Shown here piece after piece: positions 55,867-64,000 of a stretch of DNA of 64,000 nucleotides. The notes under the pieces are model-generated. The model did no database searches and was not told where the DNA came from. It saw only the letters and a list, made by a program, of their open reading frames with translations. Position numbers and translations under genes: made by a program. The stretch is from Sphingobacterium multivorum (lineage in GTDB: Bacteria > Bacteroidota > Bacteroidia > Sphingobacteriales > Sphingobacteriaceae): the NCBI RefSeq assembly GCF_900457465.1, contig NZ_UAUU01000011.1, forward strand, positions 1,364,001-1,428,000. The letters run 5' to 3'. The first letter of the stretch is position 1. Each line of letters begins with the position of its first letter.

Positions 55867-56854
55867 ATGCTATTAGATCTATTGTTCGAAAAAAAAATTA
55901 GACCCAAGGGTTTTCGAAAGATTGTCATCTTATTTATTTGTGCGTCTGCCGGTGTTATGTTGGGTTTTAAGTTGAAGCCAAAACAACAGCCGAAGTTTAG
56001 TAATTCGGTGTATGCAGCTATGCCGGAGGCGACATACGGAAAGCTAAATTTGTTAACATACAATATAGCTGGCCTTCCTGAATTGATTTCCAGTGCTGTA
56101 ACCGAGCGGTCTTCCAGTATTACGTCGATCGGCAATCGGATCAATGCGTTTGATATTGTCAATGTACAGGAGGACTTTAACTACAACAAGTTTCTTTACA
56201 GCGAAAATAAGCATAGCTACCGAACGGCAAATATGGGTGGAGTACCTTTTGGGGACGGGCTGAGTACACTTTCAAAATATCCGATCGTAGAGTTTGAGCG
56301 AATAAGCTGGACCGATTGCAATGGTGCAGATTGTCTGACGCCTAAAGGCTTTTCTTACGCTCGAATTCAATTGGCCAAGGCAGTATTTATTGATGTTTAT
56401 AATGTACATGCTACAGCGCAGGATGATCAGAATGCAACGATTGCCCGGCAGAAGAATATAAATCAGCTAAAAGCCTATATCAAAAAGTATTCGGCTGGCA
56501 GACCACTTTTGATTATGGGTGACTTTAATGCACATTATGCTTACGAGCTGGATAACATCGGTTCTTTTCAGAAGGACTTAGGTTTGGTAGATGCATGGGT
56601 AAGTTTACGCAACAAAGGTGATATTCCTGCGCATCAAGCGAACTTTGAAGCGAAAACGGCGTTGGAGTTAACAGAGGATTGTGAAGGTATTGATAAAATC
56701 TACTATCGCAACGATCATCATTTGCTATTTGAGGCAAAGAATTATCAGGTTCAAAAAAAAGCTTTTTCAAAACGAAAAGGGCCAAGATTTATCCGATCAT
56801 TGTGCAGTGTCCTTACAATTAGGCTGGCGTATTGTCAAACCGTCGGTTCAGTAA
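55867..56854 (+). CDS. Endonuclease/exonuclease/phosphatase-fold phosphodiesterase, sphingomyelinase-like (frameshifted)
   Basis: About 328 residues with an N-terminal anchor or signal (KIVILFICASAGVMLGFKL). EEP motifs in order: LLTYNIAGLPE, VNVQEDFNY (metal Glu), VYNVHATAQ, IMGDFNAHY, and, once one A is dropped from the run of eight at 56753-56760, DLSDHCAV with the catalytic His and a stop at 56854. Without that correction the final histidine motif is lost. The layout resembles secreted neutral sphingomyelinase/phospholipase-type members; a lipid substrate fits the divergent glycolipid operon, but a nuclease role cannot be excluded. Confidence 0.82.
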
Positions 56855-56891
56855 AATAAAAACTTTCTCAATTCTTTCATATCAATCGCGA

Positions 56892-56921
56892 TTAGCACTG
56901 AACCCCTCAGTGCTTTTTTAA
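56892..56921 (+). terminator. Rho-independent terminator after the phosphodiesterase gene
   Basis: AGCACTGA / TCAGTGCT hairpin with a 5-base loop and a T run. Confidence 0.88.
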
Positions 56922-56929
56922 TGGACATC

Positions 56930-56966
56930 AAAAAAGCCCCATAAAATGAATTATGGAGCCTTTATT
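56930..56966 (-). terminator. Rho-independent terminator after the ABC-F gene
   Basis: Read on the minus strand: TAAAGGCTCCATAA / TTATGGGGCTTTTTT with a 6-base loop and T tail; one mismatch. It directly follows the stop at 56989. Confidence 0.85.
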
Positions 56967-56988
56967 AAATTGGGATAAATTATCTTAT

Positions 56989-58615
56989 TTATTTATACAT
57001 TTCTTCACGTTGTGCTTTCACTACATCGCTATTAATGTATTCATCGTAAGTCATCAATTTGTCGATGATACCTTTCGGCGTCAATTCGATGATTCTATTG
57101 GCAACAGTTTCAGTCAATTCGTGGTCACGGGATGTGAACAACATGGATCCTTTAAAATCAGACATTCCATTGTTCAATGCAGTGATAGATTCCAAGTCCA
57201 AGTGATTGGTTGGTTCATCGAAGATCAGGAAGTTGGCACCTTGAAGCATCATACGGGAGAACATACAGCGCATTTTTTCTCCTCCCGAAAGCACAGATAC
57301 TTTCTTCATAACCTCTTCACCGGAAAATAACATTTTCCCCAAAAATCCCCGTATAAACTGTTCATCTGCTTCTGGGTTAGTTGTATATTCTCTCAACCAA
57401 TCAACCAAATTATCACTTTTTCCTTCAAAGAACGCGGCATTTTCAATCGGCATATCGGCAGGAGTGATGGTAACGCCCCATTTGAATTCGCCGCCGAAAT
57501 CGGTGTCTCTACCAGTGATAATATCGTAAAATGCTGTGGTAACCAATGAATTTGGACCTAGAACAGCGATTTTATCGCCTTTATTAATCATAAACGTGAT
57601 ATCCTTAAAGAATACCTCGCCATTGACCGTTTTGCTTAATCCTTCAACTTGTAGCGTTTGATCTCCTGGTTCACGATTCATGGTATTGAACATGATGGCA
57701 GGATATTTACGGTTGGATGGTTTAATCTCGTCAATATTGATCTTATCCAAGGCTTTTTTACGAGAAGTAGCCTGTTTGGATTTGGAAGCATTGGCAGAGA
57801 ACCGACGGATAAATTCCTGGAGTTCTTTTACTTTATCTTCCATCTTCTTGTTTTGATCAGAACGTTGCTTTAACGCTAATTGAGAAGATTCGTACCAGAA
57901 TGAGTAGTTACCCGTATAGATTGTCATCTTACCAAAATCAATATCCACTGTATGCGTACATACAGCATCCAAGAAGTGACGGTCGTGGGATACAACGAGG
58001 ACGATTGCTTCGTAACTCGCTAAAAAATCCTCTAACCATGCAATGGTATTAATATCCAAATCATTGGTAGGCTCATCGAGAATCAAAATATCGGGTTTAC
58101 CGAATAATGCTTGCGCTAAAAGTACGCGCACTTTTTGGTTACCGTCGATTTCAGAAACCAACTTATAATGTAGTTCTTCTTTAATACCCAAACTGCTCAA
58201 TAAAGTTGCGGCATTTGATTCGGCATTCCATCCATCCATTTCAGCAAAAAGACTTTCCCAATTCGCCGGCACGTTCGCCGTCGGCATCAGAGAAATCCTC
58301 TTTCATGTAAATGGCATCTTTCTCTTTCATGATTTTGTAAAGCTCTTGGTTACCCATCATGACAGTTTCAAGAACAGTAAACTCGTCGAAAGCATAGTGA
58401 TCCTGACTTAAAACAGACATGCGTTCGCCTGGCGTGAATGCCACTGAACCTGTCGAAGGATCAACTTCCCCTGAGATAATTTTTAAGAAAGTAGATTTAC
58501 CTGCTCCATTAGCGCCAATAATACCGTAACAGTTTCCAGGTGTGAATTTTAGATTGACATCTTCGAATAGTACACGTTTACCAAAACGAAGGGAGAGATT
58601 TGACACATTAATCAT
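56989..58615 (-). CDS. ABC-F family ATPase, YbiT/YkpA-like (frameshifted)
   Basis: Soluble twin-ATPase that acts on ribosomes. The first cassette has GANGAGKST and ILILDEPTNDLDI, the second LGPNSLVTTAF in the Walker A position (lacking a normal GxGKST), LSGGEKMRCMFSRMM and LIFDEPTNHLDL. The first signature is degenerate (EIDGNQKVRVLLAQ), as in YbiT/YkpA. As read, the N-terminal part stops near 58241; dropping one base in the CCC at 58257-58259 gives GELESLFAEMDGWNAESNAA. About 542 residues. The exact member is inference. Confidence 0.9.
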
Positions 58616-58875
58616 GCTGCAAAGATACGTTTTAATATTGTATTTTTAACTATTTACGGTGATCAGTTTCAGGAGAAATTGCGGAGAGTAATGTTGGGGA
58701 AATCAACTGTTTTTTAGCTTCTTTTGAAAACATGTATGGTCTGAAATTTCAAAGGATGAAGAGGATCTTGAAATGACGTGTGAAATCCGGCAATGTGTGC
58801 AAACAAGGAATTAATAAATTATAAATATTGTGTTGGTGATTTAAATTGGCTTCTTTTTTGTGGACAAGAGCTGAA

Positions 58876-59868
58876 ATGAAATCAATTATGAAAAGAAATA
58901 GAATAACCGGTGTCGTTATACTTACAGTTGCTTTTTTATTTAATATCCAAGGAGCCTCGGCTCAATTTGGAGGGCTATTGGATAAGGCAAGCAAAGCCGT
59001 TGCTTCCAAGGGAAGCAAAATGTTGGGTTTGGATAAACTGCTAAAGGAACCAGAAGCGATTAGTACAAGTTTTGAAGATGTAAATAGGAAGGGGGAGCAA
59101 ATGCCCGATTTTCAAAATACGGCTGTTTATAAACCTTTAGAAAATTTGCAAAAGAATGGCAATGATGGTTACTTATTGGAGGCTGGATATTTTGAAATGA
59201 CCAATAAGAGCTATTGCTTGAAAGCAGGTACTTATGCGCCTTCGAAAGGTGATGGATATATGTATGCACCTACATTGGGCAAGAAGAGAGAAGTAGTCAT
59301 TGCAATTTTGAAAAGTGCTGAAAAGCACCCGGAAGTTGCACAATCTGACATACAGATGCTATTGTGGACGATCATAGCGAAGACAAAATTTATTGATTAT
59401 TCGGGTCCGGTGAAAGAGACAGCCTTAAAATTGCTTACAGCTGAACAAATTTTGCATTTGGAAGGTGGTGCGCTCGGCGTTTTGCCATTCGATGTTGTCC
59501 AAAAGGCAAAAGACCAAATGCCTCCTGCAGTACAGACAATCTTTGAAGCGGAAAATAATATTCGGCAGCTCGTTTCCTCAGGAAACTATTCGTACGCTGA
59601 TTTTGAACAATATGCAATCTTAGCTGGTATGGCTGAACCTCGTACGGACGTGCCAAGTGGTATTTGGACGCTTCACCCCGATGGTTATTATGTTCGCTAT
59701 TTTCCAAGTGGTTATGCGATTACCAAAGTTCAGGTGTATGTCCCTCAAGAGTTGATTACAAAATTGAATGGCAAGAAGCTTGTATACGATGCAACAGACG
59801 ATATTGCTTGTCCGGCAAATACGGGATCGCAACGATTAGCACAAACGAATGAACCGATTCGTGATTAA
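58876..59868 (+). CDS. Secreted protein of unknown function
   Basis: About 330 residues with a signal peptide (MKRNRITGVVILTVAFLFN, cleavage near GASAQF). After an Ala/Lys-rich N-terminal stretch (DKASKAVASKGSKMLGLDKL) comes a domain with YCLKAGTYAPSKGDGYMYAP, a helical middle part (residues about 150-245) and a C-terminal PSGIWTLHPDGYYVRYFPSG. No family was recognised. The start could be 58876 or 58888; an ATG-like frame opens at 58846. Divergent from the ABC-F gene; the small membrane protein gene lies convergent with it. Confidence 0.65.
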   Translation: MKSIMKRNRITGVVILTVAFLFNIQGASAQFGGLLDKASKAVASKGSKMLGLDKLLKEPEAISTSFEDVNRKGEQMPDFQNTAVYKPLENLQKNGNDGYLLEAGYFEMTNKSYCLKAGTYAPSKGDGYMYAPTLGKKREVVIAILKSAEKHPEVAQSDIQMLLWTIIAKTKFIDYSGPVKETALKLLTAEQILHLEGGALGVLPFDVVQKAKDQMPPAVQTIFEAENNIRQLVSSGNYSYADFEQYAILAGMAEPRTDVPSGIWTLHPDGYYVRYFPSGYAITKVQVYVPQELITKLNGKKLVYDATDDIACPANTGSQRLAQTNEPIRD

Positions 59869-59910
59869 GATGTGAGGCATTGAAAGGTCGATAGGAAAGA
59901 GAAGGGTATA

Positions 59911-59972
59911 AAGAGGAAATTTAATGAATAAGGGAGATCTACTGATCTCCCTTATTCATTAAATTTCCTCTT
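59911..59972. repeat. Perfect 29-bp inverted repeat with 4-base loop
   Basis: Arms 59911-59939 and 59944-59972 are exact reverse complements around TACT. The right arm contains the last codons and stop of the small minus-strand gene. It probably acts as a bidirectional terminator between convergent genes, though the stem is far longer than the others in this window. Confidence 0.9.
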
Positions 59973-60128
59973 TTGCCTCCTGTATAATATATAAACAATG
60001 ACAATAATAGCGATGATTGCTAAAATAATGTAATGGGAACCTGAATGTTGGGTTTTATCCTCTGTCGTCTGCGCATATGTAAAATTTGCCACGAAAAGAA
60101 GTACCATGAAAATCCACTTCTTGCACAT
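59952..60128 (-). CDS. Small membrane protein (58 residues)
   Basis: Begins MCKKWIFMVLLFVANFTYAQ, a signal peptide with a likely cut after TYA, then a short polar linker and a second hydrophobic segment YIILAIIAIIVIVYILY, ending in the basic tail RRQKRKFNE. The layout resembles small single-span inner-membrane proteins. No function recognised. The stop codon lies within a 29-bp perfect inverted repeat. Confidence 0.6.
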   Translation of the reverse strand: MCKKWIFMVLLFVANFTYAQTTEDKTQHSGSHYIILAIIAIIVIVYILYRRQKRKFNE

Positions 60129-60384
60129 AATAAACGGTTTATTAACTATAGTAGCAAGCTAAGTATTTTTTGCAACAAAGCCAAATTATTTCATTAAAAA
60201 ATGACAAAGCTTTTTATAAAAATTTAATGTATAATGTCTGTTTCTCCCATTTGATTTGTTAGGTTCGAAAAATAAAAGGGTAGCTACATTGGATATAGCC
60301 CGGGATATCGTCGCTCGAATTCGGTAAATGGTCCTAAAAATCGTATCTTGTGAACCTTTGTAAGCGTTTTTAGATATTCAAATC

Positions 60385-61571
60385 ATGTCAAAACTTATCA
60401 ATTTAACTGTCTTTAGAGAATTCTTAAAATCCAGCTTTGCAGGTGGAATTATACTTTTTTCCTGTGTTATTCTAGCATTGATCGTTGCAAATACACCTTT
60501 GTATGCCAGTGTAATGGAATTCCTGAACAAGGAAGTAGGCTTTGAGAGCGATCATGTTCATTTAAAATATTCGTGGTTATTGTGGCTCAACGATGGTTTG
60601 ATGGCTATTTTCTTTTTACTGGTGGGGCTCGAGATAAAACGTGAAATTGTAGAGGGTGAACTCTCATCGCCAAGTAAAGCAATCCTGCCCATTTTGGCTG
60701 CGGTTGGTGGGGCACTTTTGCCAGCCATCATTTATTTTGTATTAAATCAGGGAACCAATACGGCAAACGGCTGGGGTATCCCTATGGCGACGGATATTGC
60801 ATTTGCTTTAGCTGTTATCACGCTTCTGGGAAATAAGGTTCCTGCCAGTCTTAAAATCTTTTTGGCTGCTCTGGCCATTGTTGATGACTTACTTGCCATT
60901 TTGGTCATTGCGATCTTTTATAGCAATGGTATTCATGCGACCTATTTGTTTATTGCTTTAGGCATCTTTCTGTTTTTGATCGTGTTGAATAAACTGGGCG
61001 TTAAAGCGATATGGGCTTACCTTATTCCGGGTCTATTTATTTGGTACTTTGTTCACCACTCGGGAATTCATGCAACAATAGCTGGCGTGTTGGTGGCTAT
61101 GACGTTACCAACAACACCGGATGCGGAAGAATCTCCCCTGGAAAAATTGGAGCATCTATTGACCAAACCCGTCAATTTTATTATCATTCCGCTGTTTGCA
61201 TTTGCGAATACGCTTATTCCAATCCATGGGGAAATGATTGTGGTTTGACTTCAAAATTGGGGATTGGTATTATCTTTGGTCTTATCGCTGGTAAATCAAT
61301 TGGTATATTTTTGATCTGTTATATTGCGAAGAAGTTGAAGATTGCGCAATTACCGGAAGGGGCTGGCTGGAAACAGATTTTTGGAGTAGGCTTATTGGGG
61401 GGAATCGGTTTCACGATGTCGATCTTCATCTCGATACTGTCTTTTGATGATAGCATGCTGATTGAAGAGGCCAAGTTCGCGGTTCTGATCGCTTCTTTAT
61501 GTGCCGGCCTGCTAGGCTACGTCGTTTTGAGCGCTGTGTCAGCTGCAAAGAAAACAGGGGTTATTGATTAG
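60385..61571 (+). CDS. nhaA: Na+/H+ antiporter NhaA (frameshifted)
   Basis: Electrogenic sodium/proton antiporter of about 396 residues. Features: FLKSSFAGGIILFSCVILAL at the start, WLNDGLMAIFFLLVGLEIKR, GWGIPMATDIAFALAVITLL, and AIVDDLLAILVIAIFY with the ion-binding Asp pair. As read it stops at 61248; adding one G at 61242-61243 gives VGLTSKLGIGIIFGLIAGKS and continues through LGGIGFTMSIFISILSF to 61571. The 256 bases upstream show no strong promoter consensus. Confidence 0.94.
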
Positions 61572-61714
61572 ATTTTGAATAGATAGCAGTCGAAGGTTAA
61601 AGATTAATCCTATTTGGGCATCTATTTGAAAGCGGATAACGAGCTATAGGTATTAATTTTAGACTTTTATGAATTAGATTTAGTAATTTAGGGCACAACA
61701 ATAAAAACAATACG

Positions 61715-62941
61715 TTGAGATTTGATGAATTTGGCTTTGTTCCGGCTTTGGAAGAAGGTTTAGAAAGTATGATGTTTGAGGAGGCTACGCCGATCCAAGA
61801 ACAGACCATCCCGATTATTAAAGAGGGAAAAGATATGATTGCCTGTGCACAGACAGGTACAGGTAAAACAGCAGCTTATATGTTGCCGATCCTCGATGCA
61901 ATAGCACGGAATTCAAGGGAATCTATCCTCGCTATTATCCTTGTTCCGACCCGGGAACTTGCTATGCAAATTGACCAGCAGATTATGGGCATGTCTTATT
62001 ATACGGGTGCAACATCCATAGCCATTTATGGTGGTGGTGATGGTATGGGGTATGAACAGCAAAAACGGGCCATACGAGAGGGGGTAAATATTATTGTTGC
62101 TACGCCGGGAAGGTTGATAAGCCATCTTACCTCCATGAAGATTGATCTCTCTCATTTAAAGCACTTTGTTTTGGATGAAGCCGATAGTATGCTGGATATG
62201 GGATTTCAAGACGATATTTTACGTATTGTAAGTTATCTACCGAAGAAAAAGCAGATGCTTTTGTTTTCGGCGACGATGCCGATGAAGATAAGGTCTTTTG
62301 CCCGAAAAATTCTGCAAGAGCCTGTGGAAGTTAATATTGCCATTTCTAAACCTTCGGAAGGGATAGATCAACGTGTATATCTTGCGTATGATCAACAGAA
62401 AATGGAGCTTCTGAAGAATATACTGAAGGATCCGAACTATGTATCTGTTATTATTTTTGCGTCCCAAAAAACTACGGTCAAACTTCTCGCTCAGGAATTA
62501 CAGAAGCAGGGGATTGATGCGGAGGGTTTCCATTCGGATCTCGAGCAGTCGAAACGGGAAGATATCATGGCTAGATTCCGGTCTCGTCAGGTACGGGTAT
62601 TGGTAGGGACAGATGTGATATCTCGCGGTATCGATGTGGTGGGGATCAGTTTGGTCGTTAATTACGATGTTCCACCGGATCCGGAAGACTACGTACACCG
62701 TATTGGACGTACGGCACGGGCAGCAACTACAGGAACAGCCATTACCTTTGTCAATGAGAAAGACCAAAACCGTTTCGCTCAAATCGAGAATTTAATAGAT
62801 TATCCGATTGAAAAACTTCCATTGCCAGAGGGGTTTGAAGCGGGACCTACTTACAATCCTGCCAAAAAGAATCCACAGCATAAGAAGAAGCGTTTCAATA
62901 GGAATAAAAATAAAAACTATCAGAAAGCTAAAAGAGCCTGA
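61715..62941 (+). CDS. DEAD-box RNA helicase
   Basis: ATP-dependent RNA remodelling enzyme, 408 residues, starting at TTG 61715 (MRFDEFGFVPALEEGLESMM, the family N-terminus). Motifs: ATPIQEQTIP (Q motif), CAQTGTGKT (I), PTRELAMQI (Ia), ATPGRL (Ib), LDEADSMLD (II), FSATMP (III), FHSDLEQ (IV-V region), RGIDV and HRIGRTARA (VI). A Lys/Arg-rich tail (KKKRFNRNKNKNYQ) ends the protein. Followed by a strong terminator. Confidence 0.95.
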   Translation: MRFDEFGFVPALEEGLESMMFEEATPIQEQTIPIIKEGKDMIACAQTGTGKTAAYMLPILDAIARNSRESILAIILVPTRELAMQIDQQIMGMSYYTGATSIAIYGGGDGMGYEQQKRAIREGVNIIVATPGRLISHLTSMKIDLSHLKHFVLDEADSMLDMGFQDDILRIVSYLPKKKQMLLFSATMPMKIRSFARKILQEPVEVNIAISKPSEGIDQRVYLAYDQQKMELLKNILKDPNYVSVIIFASQKTTVKLLAQELQKQGIDAEGFHSDLEQSKREDIMARFRSRQVRVLVGTDVISRGIDVVGISLVVNYDVPPDPEDYVHRIGRTARAATTGTAITFVNEKDQNRFAQIENLIDYPIEKLPLPEGFEAGPTYNPAKKNPQHKKKRFNRNKNKNYQKAKRA

Positions 62942-62948
62942 TTTTAAA

Positions 62949-62989
62949 ATACAAAGCCCCCATATGAGAAAAATATGGGGGCTTTGTAT
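62949..62989. terminator. Bidirectional terminator after the helicase gene
   Basis: Perfect 17-bp stem ATACAAAGCCCCCATAT / ATATGGGGGCTTTGTAT around a 7-base loop, between convergent helicase and VOC genes. Confidence 0.93.
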
Positions 62990-63013
62990 TTGAGTATATA
63001 TTGTATTTAACTT

Positions 63014-63379
63014 TTATTCAACAGTCCATACGGCCAATTCATATCCATCAGGATCCTGGAACTGAAATCTTTTTCCTCCGGGAAAGCTAAAAATATCTTT
63101 TAATATGGTCCCGCCAGCACGGATAACCTGATCACGAGTAGCCTGTAGATCGTCGGCATAGATAACGACGAGAATACTGCCATTTCTGGGGTCACCAAGT
63201 GTAAAACCACCATCAACATATTTTCCGCCAAAAGCCGTATATGCTGGTCCGTAATCCGTAAACTCCCAACCGAAACTCGTTGAGTAGAATGCTTTGGCAC
63301 GTTCAAGGTCGCTTGATACAAACTCAAGGTATTGGATCTGCTGGTTGACAAATTTGTTTTCTGTACTGCTATTGCTCAT
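63014..63379 (-). CDS. VOC family (glyoxalase-like) protein
   Basis: A 121-residue vicinal-oxygen-chelate fold protein. IQYLEFVSSDLERAKAFYS with FGWEFTDYG, and the C-terminal half ILKDIFSFPGGKRFQFQDPD with GYELAVW, match the glyoxalase/bleomycin-resistance family. Metal-site residues of true glyoxalase I are not all evident (Glu in YLEF; Gln in RFQFQDP), so the reaction is unknown. Single gene. Confidence 0.88.
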   Translation of the reverse strand: MSNSSTENKFVNQQIQYLEFVSSDLERAKAFYSTSFGWEFTDYGPAYTAFGGKYVDGGFTLGDPRNGSILVVIYADDLQATRDQVIRAGGTILKDIFSFPGGKRFQFQDPDGYELAVWTVE

Positions 63380-63569
63380 AACGGAACTATCTATTTAATG
63401 TATATATAATAAATTGCTTGACCGGTTGTGCCGGTTTTGGAATTAAAACCCGAATCGTTTCATAAATATAATGCTTTGTTGAAAATGACACACATTTTTC
63501 TTTTCAACATGTTTTTTCGGGGCTACCTGTTTATCGGGGCTACCTGCTTGACACAAGGAGGAAACAATA

Positions 63570-63604
63570 TTCATTTCCCAATCTTCGTTGGACTGGGAAA
63601 TGAA
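63570..63604 (-). terminator. Hairpin downstream of the EamA gene
   Basis: TTCATTTCCCA / TGGGAAATGAA stem with a 13-base loop, 10 bases past the stop of the minus-strand transporter gene. No strong T run. Confidence 0.5.
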
Positions 63605-63613
63605 TGGAGGTTG

Positions 63614-64000
63614 TTAAGCGCTCTTTTTACTGCTGATCCAATACTGCAATAACACAGATGAAACAACCAAAAACAGTCCAACATAGAAGGATAGGTTTAA
63701 TTCTCTTGCTTCATTAAGAAGTAAAAATGCAATCAAAATAGCATATACTGGCTCAAGATTTAAGCTTAAGTTCAATGTAAATGCTGATATCTTCTTTAAG
63801 ATTTCTGTAAATGCGAGATAGACTCCCACAGTGCAACATAAAGATAGGATGATCAGATAGAAAATATCCAGGGCATTGGGAATGAAAGTGCTGATTGGAT
63901 AGTGCTGAATGTAAAAAGGAAGTAGACATGCCAGCCCTATTGTTCCACCGATCATTTGATAATAATTAATGCATATTGCATTGTACTTTTTGGTCAATTT
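63614..64000 (-). CDS. EamA/DMT family transporter (5' partial at the right edge)
   Basis: C-terminal 128 residues of a drug/metabolite transporter. Helices visible are MIGGTIGLACLLPFYI, ALDIFYLIILSLCCTVGVYL, then FTEILKKISAFTLNLSLNLE with PVYAILIAFLLLNE (typical EamA motif) and FYVGLFLVVSSVLLQYW. The frame runs off the window; a full protein would have about 290 residues, so the ATG at 63997 is internal. Substrate unknown. Confidence 0.88.
   Translation of the reverse strand, partial: KLTKKYNAICINYYQMIGGTIGLACLLPFYIQHYPISTFIPNALDIFYLIILSLCCTVGVYLAFTEILKKISAFTLNLSLNLEPVYAILIAFLLLNEARELNLSFYVGLFLVVSSVLLQYWISSKKSA

Noticed and set aside
1740..61243. Programmed ribosomal frameshifting as an explanation for the broken genes
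   Set aside because: The breaks occur at different places in unrelated genes, in both directions, mostly in ordinary short homopolymers without slippery heptamers plus downstream structures, and the corrected frames match normal single-frame family proteins.
63428..63652. Plus-strand 74-codon gene near the right end
   Set aside because: It overlaps the EamA gene end and a hairpin and shows no recognisable protein features; a short direct repeat GGGGCTACCTG lies in it by chance or as local duplication.

Overview
The window is one piece of a Bacteroidota chromosome, most likely from the family Sphingobacteriaceae (Sphingobacterium/Pedobacter type). Evidence: lineage-typical families and gene orders (DUF6266, DUF6965, BtrH/DUF4872, long NusB with DUF1573 and YajC, CdaR/YbbR with CoaE, Dxr with RseP, a stand-alone HsdR_N protein divergent from HolA), moderate GC, weak ribosome binding sites, and promoter motifs of the TAnnTTTG type. 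No rRNA, tRNA, CRISPR array, phage module or intact insertion sequence was recognised. This assignment rests on protein families read by eye, not on a database search.

Layout, left: a polysaccharide deacetylase-GT2 fusion cut by the left edge, NAD(P)HX repair (nnr), a GNAT, a hexapeptide acetyltransferase, a GT4-plus-helical-domain protein convergent with a GH130 phosphorylase, and pepD (3-10134). Then a five-gene operon (GntP permease, RidA, D-serine dehydratase/D-threonine aldolase-like PLP enzyme, M19 dipeptidase, MFS permease; 10372-15675) that looks like uptake and breakdown of D-amino acids or D-containing dipeptides. An ABC exporter and a leucine dehydrogenase-type enzyme follow. The housekeeping block nusB-DUF1573-yajC is separated from ybbR-coaE by about 2 kb of accessory DNA: a wrecked DUF6266 gene, an 11-bp tandem repeat array and a BtrH-like protein.

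Middle and right: an MBL-fold nuclease-like protein, dinB, a DPP-IV peptidase, dxr-rseP, small genes for YwbE, a single-domain response regulator and DUF6965, an RND efflux operon (adaptor, pump, outer membrane factor), AMP nucleosidase, clpP-clpX, an HsdR_N-like protein, holA, and a TetR-controlled TolC-EmrA-EmrB operon with a paired palindromic operator. After that come a sterol desaturase-family protein, a GT4/flippase-like/GT4 operon divergent from a sphingomyelinase-like phosphodiesterase, an ABC-F protein, a secreted protein of unknown function, a 58-residue membrane protein, nhaA, a DEAD-box helicase, a VOC protein and a partial EamA transporter.

The most pervasive signal is technical. 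At least 22 single-base indels, mostly in short homopolymers, break 18 otherwise intact genes, including essential ones (nusB, holA, rseP, yajC). I read these as sequencing errors and give reconstructed gene extents spanning them. Three genes become visible only this way (ywbE, DUF6965, full DUF6266), and one conserved receiver lysine and one catalytic histidine are restored. I found no convincing wholly new system. The best candidates for follow-up are the D-amino acid operon, the GT4/GH130 mannan-like pair, the glycolipid operon with its divergent phosphodiesterase, and the accessory insert with its 11-bp repeats.
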